Both the position numbers and the translations under genes were made by a program. DNA of 64,000 nucleotides from Listeria costaricensis. Its GTDB lineage: Bacteria; Bacillota; Bacilli; Lactobacillales; Listeriaceae. Positions 37,573 through 47,885 of the stretch are shown here, one piece after another. The stretch lies in assembly GCF_900183385.1 (NCBI RefSeq), contig NZ_FXUT01000027.1, positions 16,941-80,940 on the forward strand, read 5' to 3'. Every line of letters starts with the position of its first letter. The first letter of the stretch is position 1. Below the pieces are notes generated by a model, which saw only the letters and a program-made list of their open reading frames with translations, did not search any database and had not been told where the DNA came from.

Positions 37573-38949
37573 ATGGATTATCAAAAACTGGCTCAGGAAG
37601 TGATCCGTGAAGTCGGGGGCAAAGAAAATATTCATTCACTCACCCACTGCGTGACAAGATTGCGTTTTGTATTAAATGAGGTAGATAAAGCCGATACGGA
37701 GGCGGTCAAGAAAATTAACGGCGTATTAGGCGTAACCGTTTCTGGCGGGCAGTATCAGGTCATTATTGGAACGGAGGTCAAAAAGGCGTATCAAGAGGTT
37801 GAGCAATTGTTAGGATTAGCGGGCGAGGATGAGGCGCCGGCCGACTCTGAAAGCATGCCTGAGAAAAAAGGAAGTATTTTTAATCGGTTTTTCAAAGCAA
37901 TTGCTGGGATGATTCTACCACTGCTTGGTCCGCTTACAGCTGCCGGGATTACCAAAGGATTGCTGGCTGCATGTACCTCGTTTGGGATTTTGCAGACAAC
38001 GGATGGAACCTATCAAATTTTATATGCATTTGCAGACGGTTTTTTCTACTTCCTGCCAATCATTCTAGGGATCTCTGCGGCGCGCTACTTCAAATCGAAC
38101 CCATATGTCGCAGCGGCAATTGGGACTGCGCTGGTCTATCCGGGAATCGTTCAGGCATTTACAGACGGGACTTCGCTTTCGTTCCTGCATATTCCTGTTG
38201 TACTGTCTAATTATACCAGCTCGATTTTTCCGATTATGCTGGCTACCTTCTTTGCGGCGAAATTGGAACATTTTATTGAACCGCGATTACCAGAATCAAT
38301 CACAAAATTTATTACACCGCTATTCGTATTGCTTATCACAGTGCCGCTTACGTTCCTTGTCATCGGGCCGATCATGATGGGCTTGAGTGACATCCTTGCA
38401 GCAGGTGTGATGGGACTTTACAATCTAAGTCCGATTATAGCGGGGATCATTTTAGGCGCTTTTTGGCAGGTGATCGTGATTACAGGGCTTCATTATGCCT
38501 TTATTCCGATATTGATGAACAATATTACTACAATGGGACATGACCCGATCAATGCGATTTTGAATGTGACGATTTTTGCGCTTTCCGGTGCTGCGATTGG
38601 CTTTGCACTTCGGGCGAAAAAGAAAGAAAACAAGGCGCTGGGCTTTTCAACTGGAGTGACTGGGCTGCTAGGGATAACAGAACCGATTATCTACGGGGTT
38701 GCTTTACCATACAGACGGCCGTTCATCTGCGCATTTATTGGTGGCGGAATTGGCGGGGGAATTACAGCCGCAATGGGCGCTTCGATGTATTCGTTTGGTG
38801 CGAATGGGATTTTTGCGGCACCCATGTTTATTAATCCAGCGGGGATCGATTCAAGTTTCACAGCGTATTTGATTTCTTCGACTGTGGCATTTGGGGTTTC
38901 GCTGATTCTGACATACTTTTTCGGTATTAAGAAAGGGCAAGAGGCTTGA
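37573..38949 (+). CDS. PTS transporter EIIBC (glucose/beta-glucoside superfamily, no EIIA)
   Basis: 458 residues with AAGGAGG ahead of ATG. The EIIB domain (1-85) has phospho-Cys 26 in THCVTRLRF. The EIIC domain (about 105-455) has around ten membrane segments and the motif ITEPIIYG. The C-terminus stops right after the last helix (KKGQEA), so there is no EIIA. Another protein, for example the EIIA of the PTS at 7948, must supply phosphate. The downstream gene is a cytoplasmic GH106-like enzyme, so the transported sugar is probably a rhamnose-containing disaccharide or glycoside (inference). Confidence 0.9.
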   Translation: MDYQKLAQEVIREVGGKENIHSLTHCVTRLRFVLNEVDKADTEAVKKINGVLGVTVSGGQYQVIIGTEVKKAYQEVEQLLGLAGEDEAPADSESMPEKKGSIFNRFFKAIAGMILPLLGPLTAAGITKGLLAACTSFGILQTTDGTYQILYAFADGFFYFLPIILGISAARYFKSNPYVAAAIGTALVYPGIVQAFTDGTSLSFLHIPVVLSNYTSSIFPIMLATFFAAKLEHFIEPRLPESITKFITPLFVLLITVPLTFLVIGPIMMGLSDILAAGVMGLYNLSPIIAGIILGAFWQVIVITGLHYAFIPILMNNITTMGHDPINAILNVTIFALSGAAIGFALRAKKKENKALGFSTGVTGLLGITEPIIYGVALPYRRPFICAFIGGGIGGGITAAMGASMYSFGANGIFAAPMFINPAGIDSSFTAYLISSTVAFGVSLILTYFFGIKKGQEA

Positions 38950-38962
38950 AAGGATGAATTAA

Positions 38963-41572
38963 ATGAAAAAAATAGAGAGAGTATTGAAAAATCAGCATGA
39001 AAATCATCTTTTTCCATTTCTGTGGATGCATGGGGAAAAGGAGGAGGTCATTCGGAGGCATATGCAAAAAATTCGGGAGACGGGGATTCGAGCGGTTTGT
39101 TTAGAGCCGCGCCCCCATCCTGATTTTGCGGGACCTGGCTGGTTTCGTGACGTGCGAATTGTTTTGGACGAAGCTGAAAAATTGGGCATGCGTGTGTGGT
39201 TGTTTGACGATGCTCACTTTCCGACGGGATATGCAAATGGCGCGATTGTGCGTGAATATCCGCATTTACGGAAGAAATTTTTGAAAATCGGGCAGGTCGA
39301 CTATTGCGGGCCACAGCGGGAAGGAAAGCTTCTGGTTGGCTGGCAGACGAACGGTGATCGGGAAAAAATCATGCAGGTCGGGCAAACGTCGGGACAAGCG
39401 GCGGCTTTTAAGGCGTCCCTGAAAGATGAGATCATTGGTGTTGTGGCTGCTCGCACGGTAGATTTCCACACGGTGGATCCGGACACATTGATTGATTTGA
39501 CGGATCGGCTTGAAGATGGAGTGGTGAGCTGGGACATTCCGGCTGGCAACTGGCGGGTTTTCACACTGATTGAGACTTACAGCGGTGGGGAGCGGTCGAC
39601 AGAGGGCTACTTGAATCCGCTCGACGAAGAGGCGACCCAGGTGTTGATCGAGACGGTTTATGAGCCGCATTTTCGGGAGCTGGGCGCTGAATTTGGCAAG
39701 TCGATCGCTGGCTTTTTCTCAGATGAACCGCGGTTTGGCAACACGAAGGGACCGGATGCCTCGATTGGGCGCATGGAGATGCCACTACCTTGGCGAAGCG
39801 ACTTGCCGGAACTGCTGACAGAGGCTGGTGTGGAAAATATTCGACTACTTTTGCCGCTACTTGTAGCAGATGGTGGAGAGGTGGCGCATCAGATCCGTTA
39901 CCGGTACATGGATTTGATTACGCGGCTGTATGCCAAAAACTTCACGGGAAAATTAGGCGACTGGTGTGCGGCACATGGCGTCGAATATGTCGGTCATTTG
40001 ATTGAGGATAACAATGCGCATGCTAGACTTGGCTATGGGGCTGGGCATTTCGCGAGAGGGATTTCCGGGCAGACGATGGCAGGGATCGATGTCGTTCTTC
40101 AACAATTGATACCCGGTATGGACGGCGGTTATTTCAGGACGTTCACGCAAACTGGCTGGGACGGCGAATTTTTCCATTATGGTCTGGCTAAAATGGGCGC
40201 TTCAATCGGCCAGCTTGACCCGAAGAAAAAAGGGCGGACATTATGCGAGCTGTTCGGCGCGTTTGGCTACTCTGAGGGGCTGAAATATATGAAATGGCTG
40301 GCGGATCATATGCTGGTTCGAGGCATCAATCAATTTGTGCCGCATGCTTTTGATATGGCACCATTCCCGGATCCAGACTGCCCACCGCATTTTTATGCAC
40401 ACGGTCATGATCCGGAGTTTCGCCATATGGGGCAGCTGATGAACTATATGAATCGGACTGCGGAGCTTTTATCGGACGGGCGGCACATCGCCACAGCGGC
40501 CATTTTATACCATGCAGAGGCTGAATGGTCGGGGGACTACATGCTGTTTCAAAAACCGGCTAAAATTTTAACGCAGCATCAAATCGATTTTGACGTGGTG
40601 CCGATTGACCTGTTGTTGAATGCGACTGAAGCAGAAGGCAAACTGGTCATTCATGATGAAACCTTTGACGTTTTGTTGATTCCTTATGCAGAGGCGCTCC
40701 CAGCGAAACTGTTGGAAAAACTGCAACATCTCCAAGTTCCGACTATATTTTTAGAAGATCAGCCCACAAGAACGAGTGAAGGTGCTGCATGGTCACTGGA
40801 AGCAGAAGTGTGGCCATTAGCCGAGTTGGCAAGCATGATGAAAAAACGAGGCTTCTTCGACATTCAGACCGCCGATTTTGAGCCGTGGCTAAGAAGCTAT
40901 CATTACTTGCATGCGGATGGAGAAGTGTACATGTTTGTCAATGAAGCGGTGGACCTACCGATTACAACAGAAATTACGCTAGGAAACAAGGGCTGGCTCT
41001 ATCAGTATGAGCCGTTTTCCAATCAACTATTTGAGTACGGCGAAATTGTAGCAGAAGCGCGGCAGTCACTTGAATTAGCATGTGGGGAAGAAAAAATATG
41101 GCTATTGTTGCCAGAACGAATCCATGCTGCCGAGGTGAAGAAAAAGCCCGCACGTAAGGAATTGTTAGTATTAGACTGGCAAATTTCGCTGGCCAATGCT
41201 TTTGAATATCCTGTTTTTCGAGAATTACCCACCGCTCGATTAGGCAATTGGGATACAGAAGCAGTCTCAGCAGATTTTAGCGGTACTTTTCGTTACGAAG
41301 CGGATTTTAATGTGCGGAACAACAGTCGGCATATGCTGGAACTGACAGAGGTATATGAGGTTGCACAAGTATTTGTGAATGGTGTGGATTGTGGGGTTAG
41401 AATTTGTGAACCGTATCGTTTTGATATAACCTTGGCGCTAAAAATAGGAAGTAATCATCTAGCAATTGAGGTGACAAACACTTTAGGCACAGAACAAAAG
41501 GATTTTCTCTCACAATATCGCCCGATTGAACCGAGCGGGTTGTTGGGGAATGTGTGTATGTGCTACGAATAA
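38963..41572 (+). CDS. Intracellular GH106-like glycoside hydrolase (alpha-L-rhamnosidase type)
   Basis: 869 residues without a signal peptide. The N-terminal half is a TIM-barrel of the type seen in GH106 proteins: WMHGEKEEVIRRHM, GIRAVCLEPRPHPDF, WLFDDAHFPTGYANG, and acidic candidates in GFFSDEPRFGN and VEYVGHLIEDNNAH. A Rossmann-like beta-galactosidase trimerisation-type segment follows (about 510-600). The C-terminal 100 residues look like a galactose-binding jelly-roll (VFVNGVDCGVRICEPYRFDIT). It starts 13 bp after the EIIBC stop. GH106 enzymes are usually secreted or in Bacteroidetes loci, so a PTS-coupled cytoplasmic form is noteworthy. It may cleave a phosphorylated rhamnosyl-glucose (inference). 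Confidence 0.8.
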   Translation: MKKIERVLKNQHENHLFPFLWMHGEKEEVIRRHMQKIRETGIRAVCLEPRPHPDFAGPGWFRDVRIVLDEAEKLGMRVWLFDDAHFPTGYANGAIVREYPHLRKKFLKIGQVDYCGPQREGKLLVGWQTNGDREKIMQVGQTSGQAAAFKASLKDEIIGVVAARTVDFHTVDPDTLIDLTDRLEDGVVSWDIPAGNWRVFTLIETYSGGERSTEGYLNPLDEEATQVLIETVYEPHFRELGAEFGKSIAGFFSDEPRFGNTKGPDASIGRMEMPLPWRSDLPELLTEAGVENIRLLLPLLVADGGEVAHQIRYRYMDLITRLYAKNFTGKLGDWCAAHGVEYVGHLIEDNNAHARLGYGAGHFARGISGQTMAGIDVVLQQLIPGMDGGYFRTFTQTGWDGEFFHYGLAKMGASIGQLDPKKKGRTLCELFGAFGYSEGLKYMKWLADHMLVRGINQFVPHAFDMAPFPDPDCPPHFYAHGHDPEFRHMGQLMNYMNRTAELLSDGRHIATAAILYHAEAEWSGDYMLFQKPAKILTQHQIDFDVVPIDLLLNATEAEGKLVIHDETFDVLLIPYAEALPAKLLEKLQHLQVPTIFLEDQPTRTSEGAAWSLEAEVWPLAELASMMKKRGFFDIQTADFEPWLRSYHYLHADGEVYMFVNEAVDLPITTEITLGNKGWLYQYEPFSNQLFEYGEIVAEARQSLELACGEEKIWLLLPERIHAAEVKKKPARKELLVLDWQISLANAFEYPVFRELPTARLGNWDTEAVSADFSGTFRYEADFNVRNNSRHMLELTEVYEVAQVFVNGVDCGVRICEPYRFDITLALKIGSNHLAIEVTNTLGTEQKDFLSQYRPIEPSGLLGNVCMCYE

Positions 41573-41595
41573 AAAATAGTGGTTATATTTATACT

Positions 41596-41646
41596 GCTCT
41601 ACAGAAAGTTAAATTTTTCATTCTAACTTTCTGTGGAGCTTTTTAT
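41596..41646 (+). terminator. Terminator of the EIIBC-GH106 operon
   Basis: A 16-bp stem GCTCTACAGAAAGTTA / TAACTTTCTGTGGAGC (one mismatch-type pair) and a T-rich tail. Confidence 0.88.
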
Positions 41647-42357
41647 GCTATAAATCATTAAATTGTATATAGAAAGGAAATTAATATATAGGAAAAGTTA
41701 CATTGATATATAGTGGAGATTATCTGGCTTTTATTGATATGATATTAGCAGCCATGTGTTAATTTATGTATTAAAAATTATTATTATATACATATTATAA
41801 GGGTTAATTCTAAATAAAAAAGGTGATTATACATTTTTGAACTCTTTGAGGTGCGAAAGTAAAGCAAATTTTAATAATATAAAAGTGTAAAATATAACTA
41901 GTGACAAATGGAATTTTTAAAAATAGAATTAATAAAAATAAAGAACATTAAATGTCGGAAATATATTTATATTACATTTTTCTTTGAGCTAAAGTAACAA
42001 TATGGAATATTTAATGAACATATTTGCTAATTAAAATAAGTAAAGAACTTAAAGGTTAATCGATTGCAATGATTTTCAAAGGAATGAAAGATTTTCATCA
42101 CTATTAATGCAGAATAGAGATTTTATAAATCATTCTAGAGAGTTTCTAAATGCAAAAATGAATGTCAGAAAAACACAATGATACGATACATTTGTTGCAG
42201 CCAATGTCTGAATGAGAGAATTGGCTAAATTAGTAGCTTTTTATGAGGCGGTTTATTTAGTTCGAACAGAAATTGTGGCTGCGATCATAATCAAATTTTA
42301 GATTTAGAAAAAGTAAGAAGAGCAATAAAGATTACAAGCAGTTGGAGGATTTCCGGT
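41647..42357 (+). other. Long AT-rich leader before the glycopolymer operon
   Basis: 711 bp without a supported gene. Part of it (about 41835-42010) resembles the leader at 47659-47830 before the next CDP-glycerol transferase gene. Shared words are TTTTGAACT, AGGTGC/ACAAAAGT-like, GTGTAAAAT and ATGGAATA in the same order. No known regulator motif is recognised. The ribosome site TTGGAGG lies at its end. Confidence 0.55.
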
Positions 42358-44490
42358 GTGCAAAAAATATTGATAGCAGATAAAATCGAAAGCTGCGAAA
42401 AAAAGGTAAGGATCATCTTCAAACGTAGTCGAAAAGATGATTTTCGCAGATGGACACCTGTGATTAAAAAGCGAAAAGAAGCGTTACTACATGAACTGCC
42501 CTTTCAATATAAGCAGATAAAGAATAAGGTTTTTTTTGATTTGTCTGTAACAGACTATGAGGCTGTTTTTCTTTCATATGGTCGCTATGATTTATATTTT
42601 AAAGATAACCAAACTGGCGAAATTTATCGATTATCTATTCAAAAACAGGAAAATAGAGAAAAAGAAGCACGTTATTTTTCCGTCTTTCAATTAACTTCTA
42701 CAAGTTTTGGTGTGAGTTATTTAACATTAACATTCCAGCTAAGTTTTTATATTCATACAAAAGAAAGTGTTTTAGCAGATAGATATGAAATGGAAGCATT
42801 TTTACAAAAAATTAGTAGAAAAAATCATAAACTGAGGATGATTTTTAGAATTGAAGCTGGAAAACGGAATTTTTCTGTTCAGGGTATTGTTTTTAAGCAT
42901 CGAAAAGGGCAGGAGGAGATTCAGTTAAAAATAATCAATCAGAAAGGGGAAGAGGGCAGATTTTACGCGGAATTGGAAACTTCGAAATATGAATGGAAAT
43001 GTTTTTATTGGGATGCATTTATTGAAGTGAAAGTAGCAGAACAGACTATTTTTCTACGGGTTAAGAACCACAAACTTATAAATAAATTAAAGCTGCAATA
43101 TTTCTCTAAGCGGTATGAAGAACAGATGGAAAAACAATTCTTTGTGACTCCTTATATTACTACTGCAGAACAGTTTAGTATAAGCTATCGTACTAAGAGT
43201 GAATATGAATTTCCTGTGTACAAGTGGCGAGAAGCTATTGCGTATTTATTATATTTTCTTACAGGATGGTTTTTCTCTTTTTTTAAAATTTGGTTGATTC
43301 ATGAAAAATTTTCGGAGACTGCCCAAGACAATGCATTTGCATTCTTTAAATATTGTTATACGAATCATTATGATAAAAAAGTATACTATGTAATGAAAAA
43401 AGATTCACCTGATGCAGTTTTAACAAAACCGTATAAAAAAAGAGTTGTGCAGTTCATGAGTATAAAGCATCTGTTCCTTTTACTAATTGCGAGGAGAATC
43501 GTTTCCTCAGAAGCGAAAGGACACGGGTATGCTTGGCGAGCCTCCCAAGGATTTATTTATCCAGTATTGCTTCAAAAACCATATGTTTTCTTGCAACACG
43601 GTGTATTAGGATTAAAGAAAATCGATACAATTTTTAAAGTACACGGTATCAACCACGCTGATTTATTTGTTGCATCTTTTGAGTTTGAAAAAGAAATTAT
43701 TAAGAAATATTTGGGATATGCCGATAAGAATATTATTGTTACAGGTTTGGCTCGATGGGACGAGCTGCTGAAGCGTGATAAAACTTGTGAGGGGCAAGAG
43801 ATATTATGCATGCCAACTTGGCGAAAATGGTTGGAAGAAGTGAATGAGGAACAATTTTTAGCTTCAGATTACTACAAAATTTATAGCCATTTAATTAATT
43901 CATCAGCCTTGTATCAAGTATTGAAAAAAAATAACATCAAATTAAATTTTTATTTACATCCGAAGTTTATTGAATATGCGAATTTATTTCAATCAGATAA
44001 CGCATATGTACGTATCCTATCTTTTGGAGAAGAAGAATTGGGACAGCTAATCAAAAATGCGCAGATGCTGATTACGGATTATTCGAGCGTGGCCTGGGAG
44101 TTTTTGCATATTGAAAAGCCTACTCTATTTTTTCAATTTGACATAGAAAGGTATTTATGTGAACAAGGTAGCTATTTAGACATGAAAAAAGATTTATTTG
44201 GTTTGATTGCTTATGATGAAGCAGCGTTAATTGCAAATCTTGAAGAAATGATTAATCAAGATTTTAAATATAGCCCTGTTTCAACATCTCAAAAAGAAAA
44301 GCCTACTTGCTTGAAAAATAACCAGCATTGTCAGCAAATATTTGATGCGATCAATGAGCTGGAAAAAACAGAGAAATGGCACTTACTAGCTTACGGGCGA
44401 TTAAAAAGAAATCCGATTGCTCGAACCTTATGGACAAAAATTAAATCGAATAAGTTAATTATAGCGAAAAAGAGGATGGAAAATGATTAA
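42358..44490 (+). CDS. CDP-glycerol:polyglycerophosphate glycerophosphotransferase (TagF-like)
   Basis: 710 residues from GTG 42358, with GGAGG upstream. The first 290 residues are a lysine-rich beta-type domain without known motifs. The C-terminal 390 residues form a TagF/TarF-type transferase: FLQHGVLGLKKID with the catalytic His, MPTWRKW, a second His in NFYLHPKF, and the nucleotide-binding LITDYSSVAWEF. A hydrophobic stretch (about 295-315) could associate with the membrane. It overlaps the next gene by 8 bp. It extends a glycerol-phosphate (teichoic-acid-like) chain on the inner membrane face using CDP-glycerol. Confidence 0.88.
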   Translation: MQKILIADKIESCEKKVRIIFKRSRKDDFRRWTPVIKKRKEALLHELPFQYKQIKNKVFFDLSVTDYEAVFLSYGRYDLYFKDNQTGEIYRLSIQKQENREKEARYFSVFQLTSTSFGVSYLTLTFQLSFYIHTKESVLADRYEMEAFLQKISRKNHKLRMIFRIEAGKRNFSVQGIVFKHRKGQEEIQLKIINQKGEEGRFYAELETSKYEWKCFYWDAFIEVKVAEQTIFLRVKNHKLINKLKLQYFSKRYEEQMEKQFFVTPYITTAEQFSISYRTKSEYEFPVYKWREAIAYLLYFLTGWFFSFFKIWLIHEKFSETAQDNAFAFFKYCYTNHYDKKVYYVMKKDSPDAVLTKPYKKRVVQFMSIKHLFLLLIARRIVSSEAKGHGYAWRASQGFIYPVLLQKPYVFLQHGVLGLKKIDTIFKVHGINHADLFVASFEFEKEIIKKYLGYADKNIIVTGLARWDELLKRDKTCEGQEILCMPTWRKWLEEVNEEQFLASDYYKIYSHLINSSALYQVLKKNNIKLNFYLHPKFIEYANLFQSDNAYVRILSFGEEELGQLIKNAQMLITDYSSVAWEFLHIEKPTLFFQFDIERYLCEQGSYLDMKKDLFGLIAYDEAALIANLEEMINQDFKYSPVSTSQKEKPTCLKNNQHCQQIFDAINELEKTEKWHLLAYGRLKRNPIARTLWTKIKSNKLIIAKKRMEND

Positions 44491-47275
44491 AAACAAAAGG
44501 TACTTGCATAAAAAAATTTCGGCACAAAAAGAAAAAAATGAAAGTAAACAAGTTGTTCCGATGACACCAATTAGGCAAAAAGAAAATAAGTTCAAATTAT
44601 CAATTATTATGGCTGTTTATAATGTTGAAGATTATATTGAGGAAGCCATCGATAGTTTGCTTAATCAATCCGTAAACTTTATTTACAATGTGCAATTGAT
44701 TTTAGTGAATGATGGATCAGAGGATAGCAGTGGGAAAATTGCTGATGAATATGCGCGGAAATATCCTGCCAATATTATGTCCATTGATAAAAAAAACGGG
44801 GGTGTAAGTTCTGCTAGAAATAAAGGTCTTGAATTTGCACAAGGTGAGTATGTCAATTTTATGGATCCGGATGATAAGCTAAAGGAAGATGCCTTAGAAA
44901 GACTGTTTTTATTTATTCGAAAAAATCCAGATATTAATGTTATTGCTTTTCCATTGTTTTTTTTCGAAGCTAAAACAGGCGGGCACATGCTGAATTATAA
45001 GTTTGATAGAGAGCGGATAGTAGATATAGAAAAACAACATAAAGACATTATTATGTCGCTTGGGGCCACCATAATAAAGCGGGAAAAATTTGAAAATAGA
45101 GAGCTGTTAGAAGGTAAAAAATATGGGGAAGATAATCAAATTCTTACAGAAATCGTAATGGAGGATAAAAAATACGGAATTGTTCCAGAGGCTAAATACC
45201 TGTATCGAAGAAGATATAAAAATAACTCAGCTTTGCAGGAGTCAACGGATGATGTAGATTACTTTATTACATATTTAGAAGAGGAAATGGTGTATAAGAT
45301 TAATAAATATAAGGATAGTAATGGGCGACTTCCTTTATATATTCAATATATCATCATGTATGATTTACAGTGGCGCTTAAAATATCAAGAAAAACCAGCT
45401 ATTCTTAAGAAAAATGGCTTAAGTGATAAATATCAATTACAAGTATATCAAATCATGCAATTTATTGATGATAAGATCATTCTTGAACAAAAGCATTTGA
45501 ACTGGTATCAGAAGCACGCTTTAGTAAAATTCAAGTATACAGGGTGTTTTCCAGATTACAGAAATACCTATTACTTAACAAAAGCGAAAAAGAATGACTT
45601 AGCACTAATTAATTTTACTGGAGATGAACTATACCTACTTTCAAAAATAACTGCTGATATCGATATTATAGAATATGACAAAGGTTCAAAAACATTTCAT
45701 ATAATGGGGAGCATAGGAACATTGTTTCCATATGAAACGATGGAAATTTACTTAAAAAATGAAAAAAACAAGAAAATAGTTGCGACAAGAATTAGCTATC
45801 CGAATGATGACGCATATATATTGGGAGATTGTATCCATGAGTTTTATGGGTTTGAATTTTTTGTAAATGAGTCATTTTTGAGGGACTCGACAAGAATTAA
45901 AATGTTTATCAAATGTGAAAATCAAGCGAGAAGATTAAGCCTGAAATTTAGAGGTCAGTCCACGAAATTTAGCAATCAATTTGATGGGTTATATATAGCC
46001 ACTGCAAGTAGGTTCATATCGTATAGTAAGAAAACAAGAGAGTTCTATGTGAAGCCCAAAACTTTATTAGCAGTCATAAAAAATGAAAGAATTCTTTGCA
46101 AGGAATTACAAAAGCTAATGCCAAAGCGAGAAGCAAAAAAAATTATCTCTAGAAGACTAAAACTAAGGTATAAGAAGGGGATAACAAAATCTAAGGTCAA
46201 TATTTTTTTAGATCGCATTGATAAAGCTGATGATAGTGCGGAAGTTCTTTACAGATACTTTGAAGAGCAAAAAGCTGGTAAGAATTATTTTATACTAACT
46301 CAAGATGCAGCGGATATTGATAGGCTGAAGCAGGAGAATTTTAGGATTGTTCACTATAAATCCGCGGAGCATTTTGAATTGCTCTATACAGCTGACAATC
46401 TTATATCCTCCCATGCAGATCGATTTATTTATAATCCATTTGGCGATATAAATGATTATTACAAGGATTTAAAAGAGTTTAACTACGTTTTTTTACAGCA
46501 TGGAATCATAACGTCTGATTTATCAGGTTGGCTGAAAAAATCGGATAAAAACTTTTCAACTTTTGTTACTGCTTCCAAGTATGAGCAACAATCAATTTTG
46601 AAGGGGAATTATCAGTATAGTGAGAACGAGGTGGTATTAACAGGACTTCCAAGATATGATCGCTTACAAACGGTATCGGGGAGAGAAAAAAATATACTAA
46701 TAATGCCAACTTGGCGAAAAAATATTGTAAAAGGCTTTGATGCAAAGACAAATTCAATTCCGTATGCCGAGGATTTTAAAAATAGTGAGTACTATAAAGT
46801 TTGGGACCATTTATTATCAAGTCAAAAAGTTAAAGACATTTTATCGGAAAATGGTTATAAACTTGTTTTTGTTCCTCATCCTTCTATTAGGCAGCAACTG
46901 TGTGATTTTCATGTGGAGCCAGAGAATGTAGCAGGATATAAAGAAAGATATGTAGATTTGTTTAATTCGGCGGCCTTGCTAATCACGGATTATTCGTCAG
47001 TAGCTTTCGATTTTGCTTATATGAAAAAGCCTATTTTATATTATCAATTTGATCAAGGTAACTGGGGAAATTCAGAAGGTTATTTTGATTATGTCCATCA
47101 TGGATTTGGTGATGTTGTTACTTTGGAAGAAGAGTTGATTCAAAAAGTAGAGCAGATTCTTCTAAGTGACGTAAAGATGGAACTATTTTATCAGGAGAGG
47201 GTAGAGAATTTTTTTGCTTATGTTGATACGAATAACTCAAAAAGGCTTCTTGATAATATAATTGAGAAAGGATAA
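44483..47275 (+). CDS. Bifunctional GT2 glycosyltransferase / CDP-glycerol transferase
   Basis: 930 residues. Residues about 35-260 are a GT-A family 2 glycosyltransferase: LSIIMAVYNVEDYIEEAI, LVNDGSEDSS, GGVSSARNKG and the metal motif NFMDPDDKL. A middle region (about 370-560) has no clear match. Residues about 580-925 are a TagF-type transferase: FLQHGIITSDLSGW, MPTWRKNI, FVPHPS and LITDYSSVAFDF. The order suggests one protein that adds both a sugar and a glycerol phosphate, making a polymer with glycosyl-glycerol-phosphate repeats. It is translationally coupled to the preceding gene. Confidence 0.88.
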   Translation: MIKNKRYLHKKISAQKEKNESKQVVPMTPIRQKENKFKLSIIMAVYNVEDYIEEAIDSLLNQSVNFIYNVQLILVNDGSEDSSGKIADEYARKYPANIMSIDKKNGGVSSARNKGLEFAQGEYVNFMDPDDKLKEDALERLFLFIRKNPDINVIAFPLFFFEAKTGGHMLNYKFDRERIVDIEKQHKDIIMSLGATIIKREKFENRELLEGKKYGEDNQILTEIVMEDKKYGIVPEAKYLYRRRYKNNSALQESTDDVDYFITYLEEEMVYKINKYKDSNGRLPLYIQYIIMYDLQWRLKYQEKPAILKKNGLSDKYQLQVYQIMQFIDDKIILEQKHLNWYQKHALVKFKYTGCFPDYRNTYYLTKAKKNDLALINFTGDELYLLSKITADIDIIEYDKGSKTFHIMGSIGTLFPYETMEIYLKNEKNKKIVATRISYPNDDAYILGDCIHEFYGFEFFVNESFLRDSTRIKMFIKCENQARRLSLKFRGQSTKFSNQFDGLYIATASRFISYSKKTREFYVKPKTLLAVIKNERILCKELQKLMPKREAKKIISRRLKLRYKKGITKSKVNIFLDRIDKADDSAEVLYRYFEEQKAGKNYFILTQDAADIDRLKQENFRIVHYKSAEHFELLYTADNLISSHADRFIYNPFGDINDYYKDLKEFNYVFLQHGIITSDLSGWLKKSDKNFSTFVTASKYEQQSILKGNYQYSENEVVLTGLPRYDRLQTVSGREKNILIMPTWRKNIVKGFDAKTNSIPYAEDFKNSEYYKVWDHLLSSQKVKDILSENGYKLVFVPHPSIRQQLCDFHVEPENVAGYKERYVDLFNSAALLITDYSSVAFDFAYMKKPILYYQFDQGNWGNSEGYFDYVHHGFGDVVTLEEELIQKVEQILLSDVKMELFYQERVENFFAYVDTNNSKRLLDNIIEKG

Positions 47276-47284
47276 GTAAGTAAA

Positions 47285-47319
47285 GTGGAAATACAGTTTC
47301 AGCTGATTTCCGCTTTTTT
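47285..47319 (+). terminator. Terminator of the two-gene glycopolymer operon
   Basis: The stem GTGGAAAT / ATTTCCGC (one G-T type pair) with a 13-nt loop that can pair inwardly, followed by TTTTTT. Almost the same stem is used at 52151. Confidence 0.8.
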
Positions 47320-47885
47320 GCACCTTTTAGAATTTGAGCGTTTGATTGACATAAAGTTGGTTATAAAATGGTGTATAAATGAGTGGAGATAGCTACAATA
47401 TTTTATTTATAGATGAGAAAATTATGAATAACGAGAGCGCTCTTCTTGTATTGTATCTAAAAAAACCATTGAAATGTAGTGGATAGTATGATTGTGAAAG
47501 GTAAAATCAAAAGAAACAAAATTGATATTTTATAATATGACATTTGTTTAGCCGACAAAGTGATTGAATGCTATATGAAGATCTTGAAATTATAGCGTAA
47601 AGTATATTTCTTTATTTTTAGTGCTTAATGACAGTTTATAATGAAATAATTATTATATGCTTTTGAACTGTAAAAGGTACAAAAGTAAAACGAAAAAATA
47701 TGTTTAAAACGTGTAAAATGTAATTTGTAGCCAAAGTTTTTTAAAATAATAATTTGTTATCAAAAAATATAAAAGTAATTAAATTTACATTTATGATCAT
47801 TTTAGAGTGAATTAATGAAAAACATGGAATAAGAAAAATTCATAACGGGGATGTAATCTGCTTAATAGGAAGGACAAAACAAGCG
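47320..47885 (+). other. AT-rich leader before the third CDP-glycerol transferase gene
   Basis: 566 bp without a gene. Positions about 47659-47830 resemble the leader at 41835-42010, suggesting a duplicated control region. Nothing else is recognised. Confidence 0.5.

Noticed and set aside
42211..42300. 29-codon reading (MRELAKLV...) upstream of the TagF-like gene
   Set aside because: No ribosome site is visible and its length and composition are compatible with chance.
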